From: Chitinophaga silvisoli
GTDB lineage: Bacteria > Bacteroidota > Bacteroidia > Chitinophagales > Chitinophagaceae
Reading direction: 5' to 3'
DNA: 64,000 nucleotides
Assembly (NCBI RefSeq): GCF_003412465.1
Contig: NZ_QTJV01000008.1
Span: 248,001-312,000 of the forward strand
Under the pieces are notes generated by a model, which saw nothing but the letters and a program-made list of their open reading frames with translations, made no database searches and was not told the DNA's origin. Shown here piece by piece: positions 1 through 8,865 of this stretch. Position numbers and translations under genes: made by a program. Each line of letters begins with the position of its first letter. Within the stretch, counting starts at the first letter, position 1.

Positions 1-327
1 GCCATGCTTATATTCTGCCGGGGTCATTCCTTCAATGGCAATAAATAAATCATGTAAGCGGCTGGTGCTGGACAGCCCTGTTTCATATGCCGCATCGAAG
101 ATGGTGGACTCCTTTAGCATACCTTTGGCGTATTCCAGACTGATGTATTGGAGGAATTTCTTCGGACTGGTTCCGGCCCATTCCGTAAACATCCGCTGGA
201 AATGTGCGGGACTCAGGTGCACGCTTTCTGCCACCGCATCCAGGTTCGGTTGTTCCCTGAAATGGGCCCTTATATAGTCAATGGCTTCCGCAATGCGGTT
301 ATAATTGATATACTCCTGTGTTTTCAT
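1..327 (-). CDS. Ada-like AraC-type regulator / methylated-DNA cysteine methyltransferase, N-terminal part (cut by window edge)
   Basis: Reading the minus strand from the ATG at 327 gives 109 codons that stay open to the window edge. The protein starts MKTQEYINYNRIAEAIDYI and is an AraC-type double helix-turn-helix, with LSPAHFQRMFTEWAG and GLSSTSRLHDLF as the two recognition segments. The GTSPKKFLQY stretch and the RLHDLFIAIEGMTPAEYK ending are typical of the regulator half of Ada-like proteins, which continue into an O6-methylguanine-DNA methyltransferase domain with a PCHR active site. That half lies outside the window, so the repair activity is inferred from family knowledge only. The gene is divergent from the phnA-like gene at 414. 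A plain AraC regulator remains possible. Confidence 0.8.
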   Translation of the reverse strand, partial: MKTQEYINYNRIAEAIDYIRAHFREQPNLDAVAESVHLSPAHFQRMFTEWAGTSPKKFLQYISLEYAKGMLKESTIFDAAYETGLSSTSRLHDLFIAIEGMTPAEYKHG

Positions 328-377
328 AATACAAATTTCCTGATTCCTGTCAATACATAAAATCCGGAATATGCGCT

Positions 378-385
378 TATCTTTG
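378..385 (+). promoter_or_regulatory. Candidate Bacteroidota -7 box for the phnA-like gene
   Basis: TATCTTTG matches the Bacteroidota -7 consensus TAnnTTTG and lies 28 bases before the ATG at 414. I see no TTG at the ideal 19-bp spacing upstream, so the -33 element is weak or absent. Confidence 0.5.
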
Positions 386-413
386 CACCCTTCATATAGA
401 AAATAAACCATTT

Positions 414-977
414 ATGAGTACGACTATTACGCCTGCATTAAGAGAGCGCAGCAACGGAACCTGTGAGCTGTGTACCAGTGAGGATGCCTCGATGGCCTTT
501 GCTGTAAGCCCCAAAAACAATGATGCAATTGAAAATGAAGTAGCCATCTGTAATACCTGTGCTGCAGCTATGGAAGACGCAGGTGCCGCTATGCACTGGC
601 ATTGCCTGGCAGGCAGTATCTGGAATGCTGAACCAAGTGTGCAGGCCCTGAGTTACCGACTGCTTTACAAACACAAAGATCAGGAATGGGCGGCAGAAAT
701 CATAAATGGTGTGGAGCTGGATGAAGCGGTAAGTCACTGGGCACTGAGCGCTTTTGAAGTAAAAGCAGTCCATCGCGACAGCAATGGTACCGAATTGCAA
801 CATGGAGATACCGTTGTATTGACACAGGGTCTGAATGTAAAGGGTGCTAACTTTATGGCACCAAAAGGAACGATTGTACGTAAAATCAGGTTGGTATCGG
901 ACAATCACGAACAGATAGAAGGTAAGATCAATGAACAGACTATTGTGATCCTGACGAAGTATGTACGTAAATCTTAA
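414..977 (+). CDS. phnA: PhnA/YjdM-like zinc-ribbon protein
   Basis: 187-aa cytoplasmic protein. The N-terminus carries a four-cysteine zinc ribbon: C17-x-x-C20 and C46-x-x-C49. The C-terminal part has the PhnA-family pattern with DSNGTELQHGDTVVLTQ and ending TIVILTKYVRKS, an SH3-like small beta domain. The family is named after the E. coli phosphonate locus, but it is not required for phosphonate breakdown and its biochemical role is unclear. The gene stands alone here, divergent from the Ada-like regulator, with its own promoter-like box and a terminator downstream; nothing around it suggests phosphonate metabolism. Confidence 0.9.
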   Translation: MSTTITPALRERSNGTCELCTSEDASMAFAVSPKNNDAIENEVAICNTCAAAMEDAGAAMHWHCLAGSIWNAEPSVQALSYRLLYKHKDQEWAAEIINGVELDEAVSHWALSAFEVKAVHRDSNGTELQHGDTVVLTQGLNVKGANFMAPKGTIVRKIRLVSDNHEQIEGKINEQTIVILTKYVRKS

Positions 978-1050
978 TCATGAAAGGCAATCCTGCACTC
1001 CTTTCAACAACAGCCGATTATTATAATAAGATCATATTTAATAATAAATG

Positions 1051-1078
1051 AACCTGCGATAAACCGCAGGTTTTTTTC
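1051..1078 (+). terminator. Intrinsic terminator after phnA-like gene
   Basis: AACCTGCG at 1051-1058 pairs with CGCAGGTT at 1065-1072 around a 6-base loop, followed by a T run. Confidence 0.85.
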
Positions 1079-1326
1079 TTTTATATACAACAATTATCCC
1101 ATCTCCCTGTTTCTATAATCATCATAACCATTTGTCCTCCTTAGCCTGCCATTTAAAAAATGAATACCGCCATGTAAGAATTGAACATTGGCACCAGTAG
1201 GCAATTATAACATATTTGCAATCAGTTGTAGTTAGCATTTGATGTAGCATCGGATTATTATCAACCATATTCCAGGCAACTAAATAAACATGTAACCTTT
1301 TATTTTATTCACCCCAATATCTGCAC
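1079..1326. other. Intergenic leader before the secreted-protein cluster
   Basis: No open frame or RNA gene is recognisable. The stretch is AT-rich and presumably carries the promoter for the four-gene cluster starting at 1327, but the best -7 candidate (TAGCATTTG near 1233) has one extra spacer base relative to TAnnTTTG, so I do not assign a promoter. Confidence 0.4.
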
Positions 1327-1827
1327 ATGCACACACTTTACAAAGGTATGCTGGCATTGACCTTGTCTACAGCAGCCGTATCTACAGCCGGCGCTCAGGT
1401 ACTGAACCGACAGGTCACCGCCAGCTCGGGAGGTGTAGGCAAGGTCAATGACAAAGATTTCCAGTTTACGATCGGAGACCTCGCTACTACTACCCTATCC
1501 AAAGGCTCGCTGCTGATCACGCAGGGCTTCCAGCAACCGGAGGAGTTACCTCCTGTTGACCCCGGTACGAAAACAGTGCTTAACATGATCCTGTATCCCA
1601 ATCCCGCTGCAACCAGTGTGAAGATTGAGTTCGACATGGTGGCGGCCAATTCTGTCTATCTCATGATCGTAAACAGCAGCGGACAACTGGTTTATAAAGA
1701 CTACCGGGTATACGGCGCCGGCAGGATTATCATCACGTTGCCTGTCGATCATTTTGCCGCAGGCATTTATACTGTACGTGTTCAGGCCGGGGGTTATGCC
1801 TTCCAGGATAAGCTGATCATACAGTAA
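1327..1827 (+). CDS. Secreted protein with T9SS type A C-terminal sorting domain
   Basis: 166-aa protein with a Sec signal peptide (MHTLYKGMLALTLSTAAVST, cleavage probably after AGAQ). A short unidentified middle of about 65 residues is followed by a classical T9SS type A sorting domain from about residue 93, with YPNPAATS, a central LMIVNSSGQLVY strand and the ending GIYTVRVQAGG...DKLIIQ. Such domains direct export across the outer membrane by the PorV/Sov machinery and attachment or release. The cargo part is too short to hold a known enzyme. First gene of a cluster with gaps of only 25-27 bp; the next gene is a PorV-like porin, the type of protein that handles such cargo. Confidence 0.85.
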   Translation: MHTLYKGMLALTLSTAAVSTAGAQVLNRQVTASSGGVGKVNDKDFQFTIGDLATTTLSKGSLLITQGFQQPEELPPVDPGTKTVLNMILYPNPAATSVKIEFDMVAANSVYLMIVNSSGQLVYKDYRVYGAGRIIITLPVDHFAAGIYTVRVQAGGYAFQDKLIIQ

Positions 1828-1852
1828 TGTATTACCCCTTAAACCATCGTTT

Positions 1853-3034
1853 ATGCAAAAAATCTCTACGCTATGTATAGGCATCTTTGCCTGTCTGGTA
1901 CTCCCCTGTGTAGTACAGGCGCAGAAGAACTCCCAACAAACACTTAATCCCGGCGCAGCTTTCCTCATGGTTAATCCCGATGCCCGGAGTACCGGCACCG
2001 GAGATGCACTTACGGGGCTTGAAAGCGATGTAAATTCACAGTTTGCCAATGGTGCCAAACTTGTATTCGCCGGCGATATGGGAATTGCCGCCTCTTATTC
2101 TCCCTGGATGTGGGATCTGAACAACAGCAATCAGCGTGTGAACCTCGGTCATCTCGCGGCCTTCAAATCATTCAATGATCATAATGAAGCGATTGGTGTA
2201 ACCATGCGTTATTTCTCGCATGGCACCGTTACATTCAGAGATCAGAATGGTACTGAAATGCAGCAGTATCGTCCCAAAGAATATGCGATTGATGCTACGT
2301 ATGCGCGCAAACTGGGCAACCGTTATTCTATCGCCATTGCCCTTCGCTACATCCGCAGTGACCTCGGCCAGGGTAATTATAATAGTCTGAGCCAGCATCC
2401 TGCCAGTGCAGTTGCCGGCGATATCTCACTCTACTACGAGAACTATGCGAAGTTTGATCCTGCCGGCAACCGTTTTTGCTGGGGTATCACCTTTTCAAAC
2501 CTGGGCAGTAAACTGAAATATACGGATGATGGCAATCGCCATGCGTTCCTGCCAATGAACCTGCGCATCGGCGGTGGCTATACGTTCGTGAATACACCTG
2601 AACACCAGTTCACTATACTGGCCGATATCCAGAAGCTCCTCATTCCGACACCACCTACTTACAAAACAGATTCTGCCGGTGGACTCACTGATGAGATCCT
2701 GAAAGGGAGAGATCCGAACAGGGGAATTCCTGAAGCGCTCTTCACCTCCTTCTATGATGCCCCCGGCGGCTTTGCGGAAGAGATAAGAGAGATCACTGCC
2801 GGTGGCGGTCTGGAGTATAGTTACAAGCACCAGTTGTACATCCGCACGGGATATTTCTATGAGTCTCCGACCAAAGGCTGGCGGCAGCATTTCAGCTCCG
2901 GTATTGGTCTGCAGCTCCAGGGACTCAGTGTAGACATGGCCTATATTATTCCTACGGGCAATAGCCTCTATCCACGTCGTACACTAAAGTTTACCCTTGC
3001 GTACAACTTTGGCAGGTACAATAAAGCGAATTAA
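1853..3034 (+). CDS. PorV-like (LptO) outer-membrane beta-barrel protein of type IX secretion
   Basis: 393 aa with a signal peptide ending around VVQAQ. The mature N-terminus LNPGAAFLMVNPDARSTGTG is the family hallmark of PorV, a 14-strand FadL-like barrel that receives T9SS cargo from the Sov translocon and passes it to the attachment complex. The rest alternates short amphipathic strands (for example GVTMRYFSHGTVTF and LRIGGGYTFVN) and ends in the strand TLKFTLAYNFG. It is not next to porU or other core T9SS genes, so it may be an additional PorV paralogue dedicated to its neighbours rather than the main copy; that is inference. It sits between a T9SS cargo-like protein and two further secreted proteins. 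Confidence 0.85.
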   Translation: MQKISTLCIGIFACLVLPCVVQAQKNSQQTLNPGAAFLMVNPDARSTGTGDALTGLESDVNSQFANGAKLVFAGDMGIAASYSPWMWDLNNSNQRVNLGHLAAFKSFNDHNEAIGVTMRYFSHGTVTFRDQNGTEMQQYRPKEYAIDATYARKLGNRYSIAIALRYIRSDLGQGNYNSLSQHPASAVAGDISLYYENYAKFDPAGNRFCWGITFSNLGSKLKYTDDGNRHAFLPMNLRIGGGYTFVNTPEHQFTILADIQKLLIPTPPTYKTDSAGGLTDEILKGRDPNRGIPEALFTSFYDAPGGFAEEIREITAGGGLEYSYKHQLYIRTGYFYESPTKGWRQHFSSGIGLQLQGLSVDMAYIIPTGNSLYPRRTLKFTLAYNFGRYNKAN

Positions 3035-3060
3035 ATTTTAAACAATTACAACCCCGGCAT

Positions 3061-3474
3061 ATGAAACCAGTTCTATTCCTGATCTTTTTAATTACTGCAA
3101 CTACCACGATCACTGTGGCCCAAACCCGTACCCGGGATGTGCTCTTCCCCCATTTTGCAGAAGACAAAGCAAAACTGGAGGCCAAAGAGAAAAAAGGAGA
3201 CAATACCCCACCCAGGCAACAGGGACGTTCTTCCAAAGAATCGATCTTTACCAGCTACAATCCACAGTCTGCAGGCCCCAAAGCCAGGCCACTGGGAGCA
3301 CAGGCCCGCAAGCAGTCAAAAGCTACCCCATCTGACCTGAGTGGGCAGGCAGCGCTTGAACAGCAGCAGGCAAATAAAGCAACAAGCAGCCCTCAGCCGC
3401 TCACACTGCCCACTCAGGGCGAAGAGCCGAAAGCTGATTTAAAGACTACAAAGGGCCAGTTAAAAAAGCACTAA
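3061..3474 (+). CDS. Small secreted low-complexity basic protein, unknown function
   Basis: 137 aa. A signal peptide (MKPVLFLIFLITATTTITVA, cut before or after Q21) precedes a hydrophilic, apparently disordered chain rich in Lys, Gln, Ala, Ser and Pro (KAKLEAKEKKGDNTPPRQQ, ALEQQQANKATSSPQP). No domain, cysteines or sorting signal. It lies 26 bp after the PorV-like gene and 27 bp before the collagen-like gene, so it is almost certainly cotranscribed. A periplasmic linker or chaperone for the cluster is possible, but nothing in the sequence proves it. Confidence 0.7.
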   Translation: MKPVLFLIFLITATTTITVAQTRTRDVLFPHFAEDKAKLEAKEKKGDNTPPRQQGRSSKESIFTSYNPQSAGPKARPLGAQARKQSKATPSDLSGQAALEQQQANKATSSPQPLTLPTQGEEPKADLKTTKGQLKKH

Positions 3475-3501
3475 AAGATCAATTACAACAAATCCGCTAT
3501 C

Positions 3502-6500
3502 ATGAAGAAATTTTATCTCAGCATTATATTTATCCTCGCCATTTACGCAGGTGCCTACGCCCAGGATGGGTTGACGGGTACCAACTACCAGGCGGTGGTT
3601 CGTAATACAAATGGTACTGTATTGCCGAATACAAGTATGACTGTTCGTACATCCATCTTAGGTGGTTCTGCAAACGGGGTGTTACAATACGAAGAAACAC
3701 ATGAAGTAACGACGAATGCACTGGGACTGTTTACCATCCAGATTGGTAAGGGCAATGCCAGCACCGGGACTTTTGCCGGTGTACCCTGGAGCAATGCAAA
3801 TCAGTATTTAAAAGTAGAAATAAATATAGGACAGGGTTACACTGTGCTGGGTACAACACAGCTGATGAGTGTTCCGTATGCCATGTATGCTGCCAATCCT
3901 GGTCCTGCGGGGCCTGCGGGTCCACAGGGTCCTGCCGGTCCGCAAGGTGCCAAAGGAGATGTGGGTGCTACTGGTCCTGCTGGTGCTACAGGGCCTGCGG
4001 GAGCTACTGGCCCTGCCGGTCCTAAAGGCGACAAGGGGGATGTGGGTGCTACCGGTCCTGCTGGTGCTACAGGCCCACAGGGTGCCACTGGCCCTGCCGG
4101 GCCTAAAGGCGATAAGGGGGATGTGGGTGCTACCGGTCCTGCTGGTGCTACAGGCCCACAGGGTGCAAAAGGTGATGCGGGTGTAGCAGGTCCACAAGGT
4201 CCTGTTGGTCCTGCAGGGGCAAAAGGCGATAAGGGTGATCCGGGTGTCGCGGGTCCGCAAGGACCTGTAGGCCCGGTTGGTCCTACGGGCCCACAGGGGG
4301 ATCCTGGTCCACAAGGCCCGCAGGGTATAGAAGGTCCTCAGGGTCCTTCAGGTTTTAATGGTGCGGACGGCCCTCCGGGTCCTGAAGGTCCTCAGGGGCT
4401 TACTGGTCCTGAAGGTCCAATTGGCCCTCCGGGTGTAGCTGGTGCTCCTGGTGCAGATGGTGCTACAGGCCCACAAGGCCCTGCTGGCCCACAAGGTCCG
4501 CAAGGTCCGGTTGGTCCTGCGGGTCCACAGGGTCCTGCCGGTGCGGACGGCAATTCTACCGGCCCTGCGGGTGGAGACCTGAGTGGTAATTACCCTAACC
4601 CAACAGTTGCAAAAATTCAAACCATTCCTGTTTCAGCTACTGCACCAGCTGCCGGACAATTCTTAAAGTTCGATGGTACCAACTGGATGCCGGCTGCAGG
4701 TGCCGGTGGTTTCACCATTCCATACATTTCTGTTGAAAATAATGCTTCTACCCTCTTCTCGCTCACCAACGATAATGATGGTACCAGCATTGAAGGTATC
4801 AACAACACTACCACTTCCAGCATTGCAGCTGTAAGAGGTATCGTGAACTCTACAGCTCCTGGTGGTTTTTCTGCGGCTGTACGTGGTATTAACAATGGTA
4901 CCGGTGGTTTAGGTATTGGTGTATGGGGTTCCCAGGCTGGTTCTGGCTGGGGTGTATACGGTGTGACACCAAATGGATTAGGTGTATATGGTAATTCTTC
5001 CGCAAATGGTACAGGTGTATATGCAAACAGTAATTCCGGTACCGGACTTACCGCAACTTCTGTGAACGGTATTCCTGCCAGCATTTCCATCTTCAATAAT
5101 GCAAACAACAACACTGCATTGAATGTAAACTCCGTTGGTAATGGTACAGTACTGAATGTAACGACCACAGGGAATGGTACGGGTGTATTGAGTTCTACCG
5201 GTGCAGGTTTTGGTGTACATGGTATTACTTCCCAGCAGACTTCTGCAGGGATCGTAGGTGATAACAATGGTGCCGGTGAAGCGGTTGTGGGTCGTACCAC
5301 CAGCGATATTGCAGGTGCGGTAGTAGGCAGAAACGATGGTGGTGGTTATGGTGTGAGAGGCTTTGTAGCTACCAGCACCGCAGGTACAGGTATCGGTGTT
5401 TACGGCCAGGTGGGAATCAACAGCAGTACCGGTCGTGCAGGTCGTTTTGAAAACTTCAATACAAGCAATGAAGTAAATACTTTCGAGGTAGAAACAAACA
5501 GCAATGGTAACATTCCTGACAATACACAGGGTAATGCTGCTTCTTTTCTTGTAAACAATACAAACAGTGTTTCTGCAGCTGTAAGAGGTGAAGTAAAAAC
5601 TATCTTTGGCAACTTTGGTGCTGCCGGCATTTTCGGGGTATCTTCAGGTACCGGTGGTTTTGCGGGTTTGTTCCATGCCTCCAATCCTGCCGGCAACGGT
5701 GCGTCTTTGGTATCTATCAATGATGGAAATGGCAATGCGATCACCGCAAATGCTTCCAAAGATGGTAACGGTGTAGAAACAAATATTGATGGTGCCGGTA
5801 ATGCTCTTTATGCATGGGTACCCAGCTTTGCTACTGGTCGGGCAGGCCGCTTCCAGATTTATAATGAAGATAATGAAAGCGATGTAATTACCTCCAAGAC
5901 TATTGGTAATGGTATCGCAGGTAACTTTATAGTAGATCGTACGACAGGTACCTCTCCTGCAGTTAAAGGTGAAGTGAACTCTATGTTCGCCAACTTCGGC
6001 ACCGCGGGCATATATGGCGTTTCTTCCGGAACCGGTGGTTATGCCGGCTTGTTTTATTCTTCCAATCCGGCTGGTAACGGACCTGCATTACTCGCACTGA
6101 CAGACGGTAATGGCAACGGTATTACTGCCAATGCCGGTGGTTCCGGCGATGGTGTGGAGGCTACCTGCGATGGTAATGGTAATGCTATCTTTGGCTGGAT
6201 TCCTAACTTTGGTACAGGCAAAGCAGCCCGCTTTGCAAACTTCAACACAAGCAATGGCCAACCTGTAGTGCAGGTGAACAACTCGGGTACCGGTAGCGGC
6301 ATCCTCGTGAATCATTCCGGTGCCTCCGGGAACCTGCTGGTGCTGCAGAGTTCAAGTGCGAATGTAGCACGTGTAAACAAAGCAGGCCGTGGTTTCTTTA
6401 ATGGCGGTACACAGAACAGTGGTGCGGACGTTGCCGAAGCATTTGCAGTAGAAGGAAAAGTATCTGCTTATGCTCCCGGGGATGTACTCGTGATCTCAAC

Positions 6501-6843
6501 TGAAGATGATCGTACTGTAACCCTTTCTTCCGAGCCTTACTCTACATTGGTAGCTGGTGTTTATGCTACTAAACCAGGCGTAATATTAACCGAAGATGAA
6601 GACATGGGAGATGAACTGGTAGATAAAGTACCGATGGGTGTGATCGGTGTGATCCCAACAAAAGTATGCGGTGAGAATGGTGCTATCAAACGCGGGGACC
6701 TGCTGGTGACATCCAGCAAAGCGGGTCATGCAATGAAAGCAGACCTGAACAAGGTAAAACCTGGTCAGGTGATTGGTAAAGCACTGAGCAACTTTGACGG
6801 GAATGGTACCGGCGTGATTAAAGTATTGGTGTCAATAAGATAA
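3502..6843 (+). CDS. Collagen-like secreted surface protein with modular adhesin/fibre architecture
   Basis: 1113 aa. Signal peptide to about residue 20. Residues about 21-133 form a head seen in many Bacteroidota surface proteins (TNYQAVVRNTNGTVL through LMSVPYAMYA). Residues about 134-351 are an unbroken run of about 72 Gly-X-Y triplets rich in GPAG, GPQG and GDKGD, the signature of a collagen triple helix. A GGDLSGNYPNPTV linker follows, then about 600 residues of Gly/Asn/Ala-rich repeats (GVYGNSSANGTGVYANS type) including two long units of about 133 aa that share VSSGTGG(F/Y)AGLF and SNPAGNG. The C-terminus (from about residue 970: GADVAEAFAVEG...YAPGDVLVIS...GDLLVTSSKAGHAMK...GTGVIKVLV) is a compact domain found at the ends of bacterial and phage fibre-like proteins. 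No T9SS sorting domain is visible. Probably a trimeric stalked fibre; last gene of the cluster. Confidence 0.85.
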   Translation: MKKFYLSIIFILAIYAGAYAQDGLTGTNYQAVVRNTNGTVLPNTSMTVRTSILGGSANGVLQYEETHEVTTNALGLFTIQIGKGNASTGTFAGVPWSNANQYLKVEINIGQGYTVLGTTQLMSVPYAMYAANPGPAGPAGPQGPAGPQGAKGDVGATGPAGATGPAGATGPAGPKGDKGDVGATGPAGATGPQGATGPAGPKGDKGDVGATGPAGATGPQGAKGDAGVAGPQGPVGPAGAKGDKGDPGVAGPQGPVGPVGPTGPQGDPGPQGPQGIEGPQGPSGFNGADGPPGPEGPQGLTGPEGPIGPPGVAGAPGADGATGPQGPAGPQGPQGPVGPAGPQGPAGADGNSTGPAGGDLSGNYPNPTVAKIQTIPVSATAPAAGQFLKFDGTNWMPAAGAGGFTIPYISVENNASTLFSLTNDNDGTSIEGINNTTTSSIAAVRGIVNSTAPGGFSAAVRGINNGTGGLGIGVWGSQAGSGWGVYGVTPNGLGVYGNSSANGTGVYANSNSGTGLTATSVNGIPASISIFNNANNNTALNVNSVGNGTVLNVTTTGNGTGVLSSTGAGFGVHGITSQQTSAGIVGDNNGAGEAVVGRTTSDIAGAVVGRNDGGGYGVRGFVATSTAGTGIGVYGQVGINSSTGRAGRFENFNTSNEVNTFEVETNSNGNIPDNTQGNAASFLVNNTNSVSAAVRGEVKTIFGNFGAAGIFGVSSGTGGFAGLFHASNPAGNGASLVSINDGNGNAITANASKDGNGVETNIDGAGNALYAWVPSFATGRAGRFQIYNEDNESDVITSKTIGNGIAGNFIVDRTTGTSPAVKGEVNSMFANFGTAGIYGVSSGTGGYAGLFYSSNPAGNGPALLALTDGNGNGITANAGGSGDGVEATCDGNGNAIFGWIPNFGTGKAARFANFNTSNGQPVVQVNNSGTGSGILVNHSGASGNLLVLQSSSANVARVNKAGRGFFNGGTQNSGADVAEAFAVEGKVSAYAPGDVLVISTEDDRTVTLSSEPYSTLVAGVYATKPGVILTEDEDMGDELVDKVPMGVIGVIPTKVCGENGAIKRGDLLVTSSKAGHAMKADLNKVKPGQVIGKALSNFDGNGTGVIKVLVSIR
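3901..4560 (+). repeat. Collagen-coding tandem repeat DNA
   Basis: About 220 codons of Gly-X-Y. Within it a unit with an 81-bp period (27 codons, GPKGDKGDVGATGPAGATG core) occurs nearly identically from 4009 and from 4090, so the tract could change length by slippage in steps of whole triplets without breaking the frame. Confidence 0.8.
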
Positions 6844-6874
6844 GACTGACCTATATACTGTTGTAGTTTTGAAG

Positions 6875-6908
6875 AAAGCGTCTGCCGTATGGGGCAGGCG
6901 CTTTTTTT
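6875..6908 (+). terminator. Intrinsic terminator after the collagen-like gene
   Basis: AAAGCGTCTGCC (6875-6886) pairs with GGCAGGCGCTTT (6893-6904), then a T run. It ends only 13 bases before the next start codon. Confidence 0.9.
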
Positions 6909-6920
6909 GTATATTGACGT

Positions 6921-7871
6921 ATGATTTATGCCCTGACCTGCGGCAGTATCTTTTTACTGTCCTTTTTACTGATCAGTACCGCGACTAAGGTAAATGTGCC
7001 GGCAAACCGCTGGCTGGGGGTATTTTTCTTTTGTATCGGTTGCGCCATTGCTTCTATGATCGTAGCCCCCAGGTGGGTACCGCTGACAGAGCTGAGTCGC
7101 TTTGTAATGGCACCGGCCCTCTATATCTGCGTATTGCATTATACGAAGGGATTTAAAAATACGGCTTACTGGCATTTCTTACCGGCAGGGATGTTTCTTA
7201 TTTTCTCCCTGCCCGAAATCATTCTCAACCGGCATATTTTTTCCCTACCCGCACCTTTCAGCCAGATCCTGGGCTGGATCATGGGTAGGATTGTAAAGGT
7301 GCAGTTCTTCATATACGTTTCCCTCTCCATTTACCAACTCATGAGGTACCCCATGCAATTGCCCTGGCTCCGTTATTTGTTGTGGAGTATCTGCTGCCTG
7401 ATGCTTATCTGGTTCAGTGGCCTCAATCAATATGCAGCGGGTATTTACCTGGTGGTGGTCTTTGGCATCGGTTTTTTTGCCATCCGCCAAAAGGATTACC
7501 AGCCCCGCCCGGTGAAAGCACCCATTCCCGGTGATTTAAAAGCCCGCCTGGAAGATCTCATGACCCGGGAAAGGATTTATACCGATAGCGACCTGAGCCT
7601 GCCTTTATTGGCCGAAAAAATGGCTCTCAGTGTTCATGATTTGTCCGCTCTTCTAAATAATGGGTACGGTCAGAACTTCAACCAGTTCGTCAATACTTAC
7701 CGGGTAACCCTGGCCAAGGAATTGCTGCTTTCTGAAAAACATGCTCACCTGAGCATCCTGGGCATCGCCTTTGAGGCTGGCTTCAATTCCAAGACCACCT
7801 TTAATACTACTTTCAAAAAAGTGACCGGCGTATCCCCTTCTGACTGGAAAAAAAGTGGTCCGGAAATATAG
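6921..7871 (+). CDS. Membrane-embedded AraC-family transcriptional regulator
   Basis: 316 aa. The first about 185 residues are hydrophobic, with about six or seven membrane segments (for example IFLLSFLLISTATKV, WLGVFFFCIGCAIASMIV, GIYLVVVFGIGFFAI). After a short linker (KDYQPRPVKAPIPGD) an AraC DNA-binding domain occupies residues about 200-316: LPLLAEKMALSVHDLSALLN and the family signature GFNSKTTFNTTFKKVTGVSP. This membrane-AraC arrangement is common in Bacteroidota and suggests that a signal in or outside the membrane is passed directly to promoters. The next gene, 60 bp downstream, encodes a membrane protein and may be its target or partner (inference). Confidence 0.85.
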   Translation: MIYALTCGSIFLLSFLLISTATKVNVPANRWLGVFFFCIGCAIASMIVAPRWVPLTELSRFVMAPALYICVLHYTKGFKNTAYWHFLPAGMFLIFSLPEIILNRHIFSLPAPFSQILGWIMGRIVKVQFFIYVSLSIYQLMRYPMQLPWLRYLLWSICCLMLIWFSGLNQYAAGIYLVVVFGIGFFAIRQKDYQPRPVKAPIPGDLKARLEDLMTRERIYTDSDLSLPLLAEKMALSVHDLSALLNNGYGQNFNQFVNTYRVTLAKELLLSEKHAHLSILGIAFEAGFNSKTTFNTTFKKVTGVSPSDWKKSGPEI

Positions 7872-7931
7872 TTCGGAACGCCGGAACCCTTGTCCCATGG
7901 TAGTATTGTAAAAATTAAAACAATACGACCC

Positions 7932-8822
7932 ATGAGAAAAATAAGCCTTTCCCTATTGTGTGGATTACTGGTAATCGCGGTATTTAGCCGGATTGCCATC
8001 CGGTATTTCATTGAATTTTTACCCATGCCCTGGATCTGGGGCCTGAGCGGGTTGCTCTTTATTTTGTCCCTCTGGCGACCTTCCAGACAGTTACTTGTCT
8101 TCGGTATCTCCTTTGACCTGATTGTTTTTGGCTGGCAGAAACTCTTTCACCAGCAGGCCAGGGTTCCTCAATCGGTCCTGGATCTGCCCTTTAGTTCCCT
8201 GCCTGCGGACACGGTGAACTGGGCATATTTCCAATATTCCTACCCTTATATGGCAACCATTGGTCTTACACAGATTATTTGCTCCTCCCTGTTGTTCTTT
8301 CGAAGGACACGTTTATTAGGACTTGTTATGCTGATTCCAGTTTTATTGAATATCATGATGATAGATGTTTTCTACCATATCGGGGTGGGTGCCCTGGCTC
8401 ATGCAGGTATTTTAATTGCCGGGGTCATCTATCTGTCCGGTGATTATTATGCGCAATTAAAGGGGATCTTTTTCGAAAATACTGACTTGCCCAATCTTAC
8501 GAGATTAATTATTCCCATTGTAGTTGTCGTATTTTCATTCCTGTTAGTCGCAACCGCTCCTTCTACTGACCTTCATCCGGAGCTGACAGGGAAATACCAG
8601 GTGCAAAACAGCCCGCTTACCACGCTTTATTTAGAGCAATACAATGACGTGACCCTGGAATGGGGCAATGCCAGCCACAGGTATGTAGGTAAATACCAGT
8701 ACCGGGGTGACAGTCTAATAGCAGGGCCACTCAAAGGTGTGATTAAAAAAGAATTGGGGCATCTCACATTCACGGGTACACTGGAAAATAACCCGGTACA
8801 TTTAAATCTGGTAAAGCTATGA
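7932..8822 (+). CDS. Polytopic membrane protein with a small C-terminal lipocalin-like soluble domain, unknown function
   Basis: 296 aa from the ATG at 7932; an in-frame ATG at 7890 would add 14 hydrophilic residues that look like untranslated leader. About seven membrane segments (LSLLCGLLVIAVFSRIAI, WIWGLSGLLFILSLW, LLGLVMLIPVLLNIMMI, IIPIVVVVFSFLLVA) are followed by a soluble tail of about 90 residues (ELTGKYQVQNSPLTTLYLE ... LGHLTFTGTLENNPVHLNL) with short beta strands ending FTGTLENN, like small barrel domains. The membrane part resembles DoxX-type integral proteins only loosely. No catalytic motif. Probably controlled by or cotranscribed with the preceding AraC-type regulator. Confidence 0.75.
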   Translation: MRKISLSLLCGLLVIAVFSRIAIRYFIEFLPMPWIWGLSGLLFILSLWRPSRQLLVFGISFDLIVFGWQKLFHQQARVPQSVLDLPFSSLPADTVNWAYFQYSYPYMATIGLTQIICSSLLFFRRTRLLGLVMLIPVLLNIMMIDVFYHIGVGALAHAGILIAGVIYLSGDYYAQLKGIFFENTDLPNLTRLIIPIVVVVFSFLLVATAPSTDLHPELTGKYQVQNSPLTTLYLEQYNDVTLEWGNASHRYVGKYQYRGDSLIAGPLKGVIKKELGHLTFTGTLENNPVHLNLVKL

Positions 8823-8865
8823 TCAATTGCCGGTTCCAGGAGCACCTTTGCACTTTATTTGCTGA

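Noticed and set aside
3837..4314. Long minus-strand and alternate-frame ORFs in the collagen region
   Set aside because: Proline/arginine-rich shadows of the Gly-X-Y repeat.
3901..4560. CRISPR-like regular repeats
   Set aside because: Repeats are coding Gly-X-Y triplets without spacers; no cas genes in the window.
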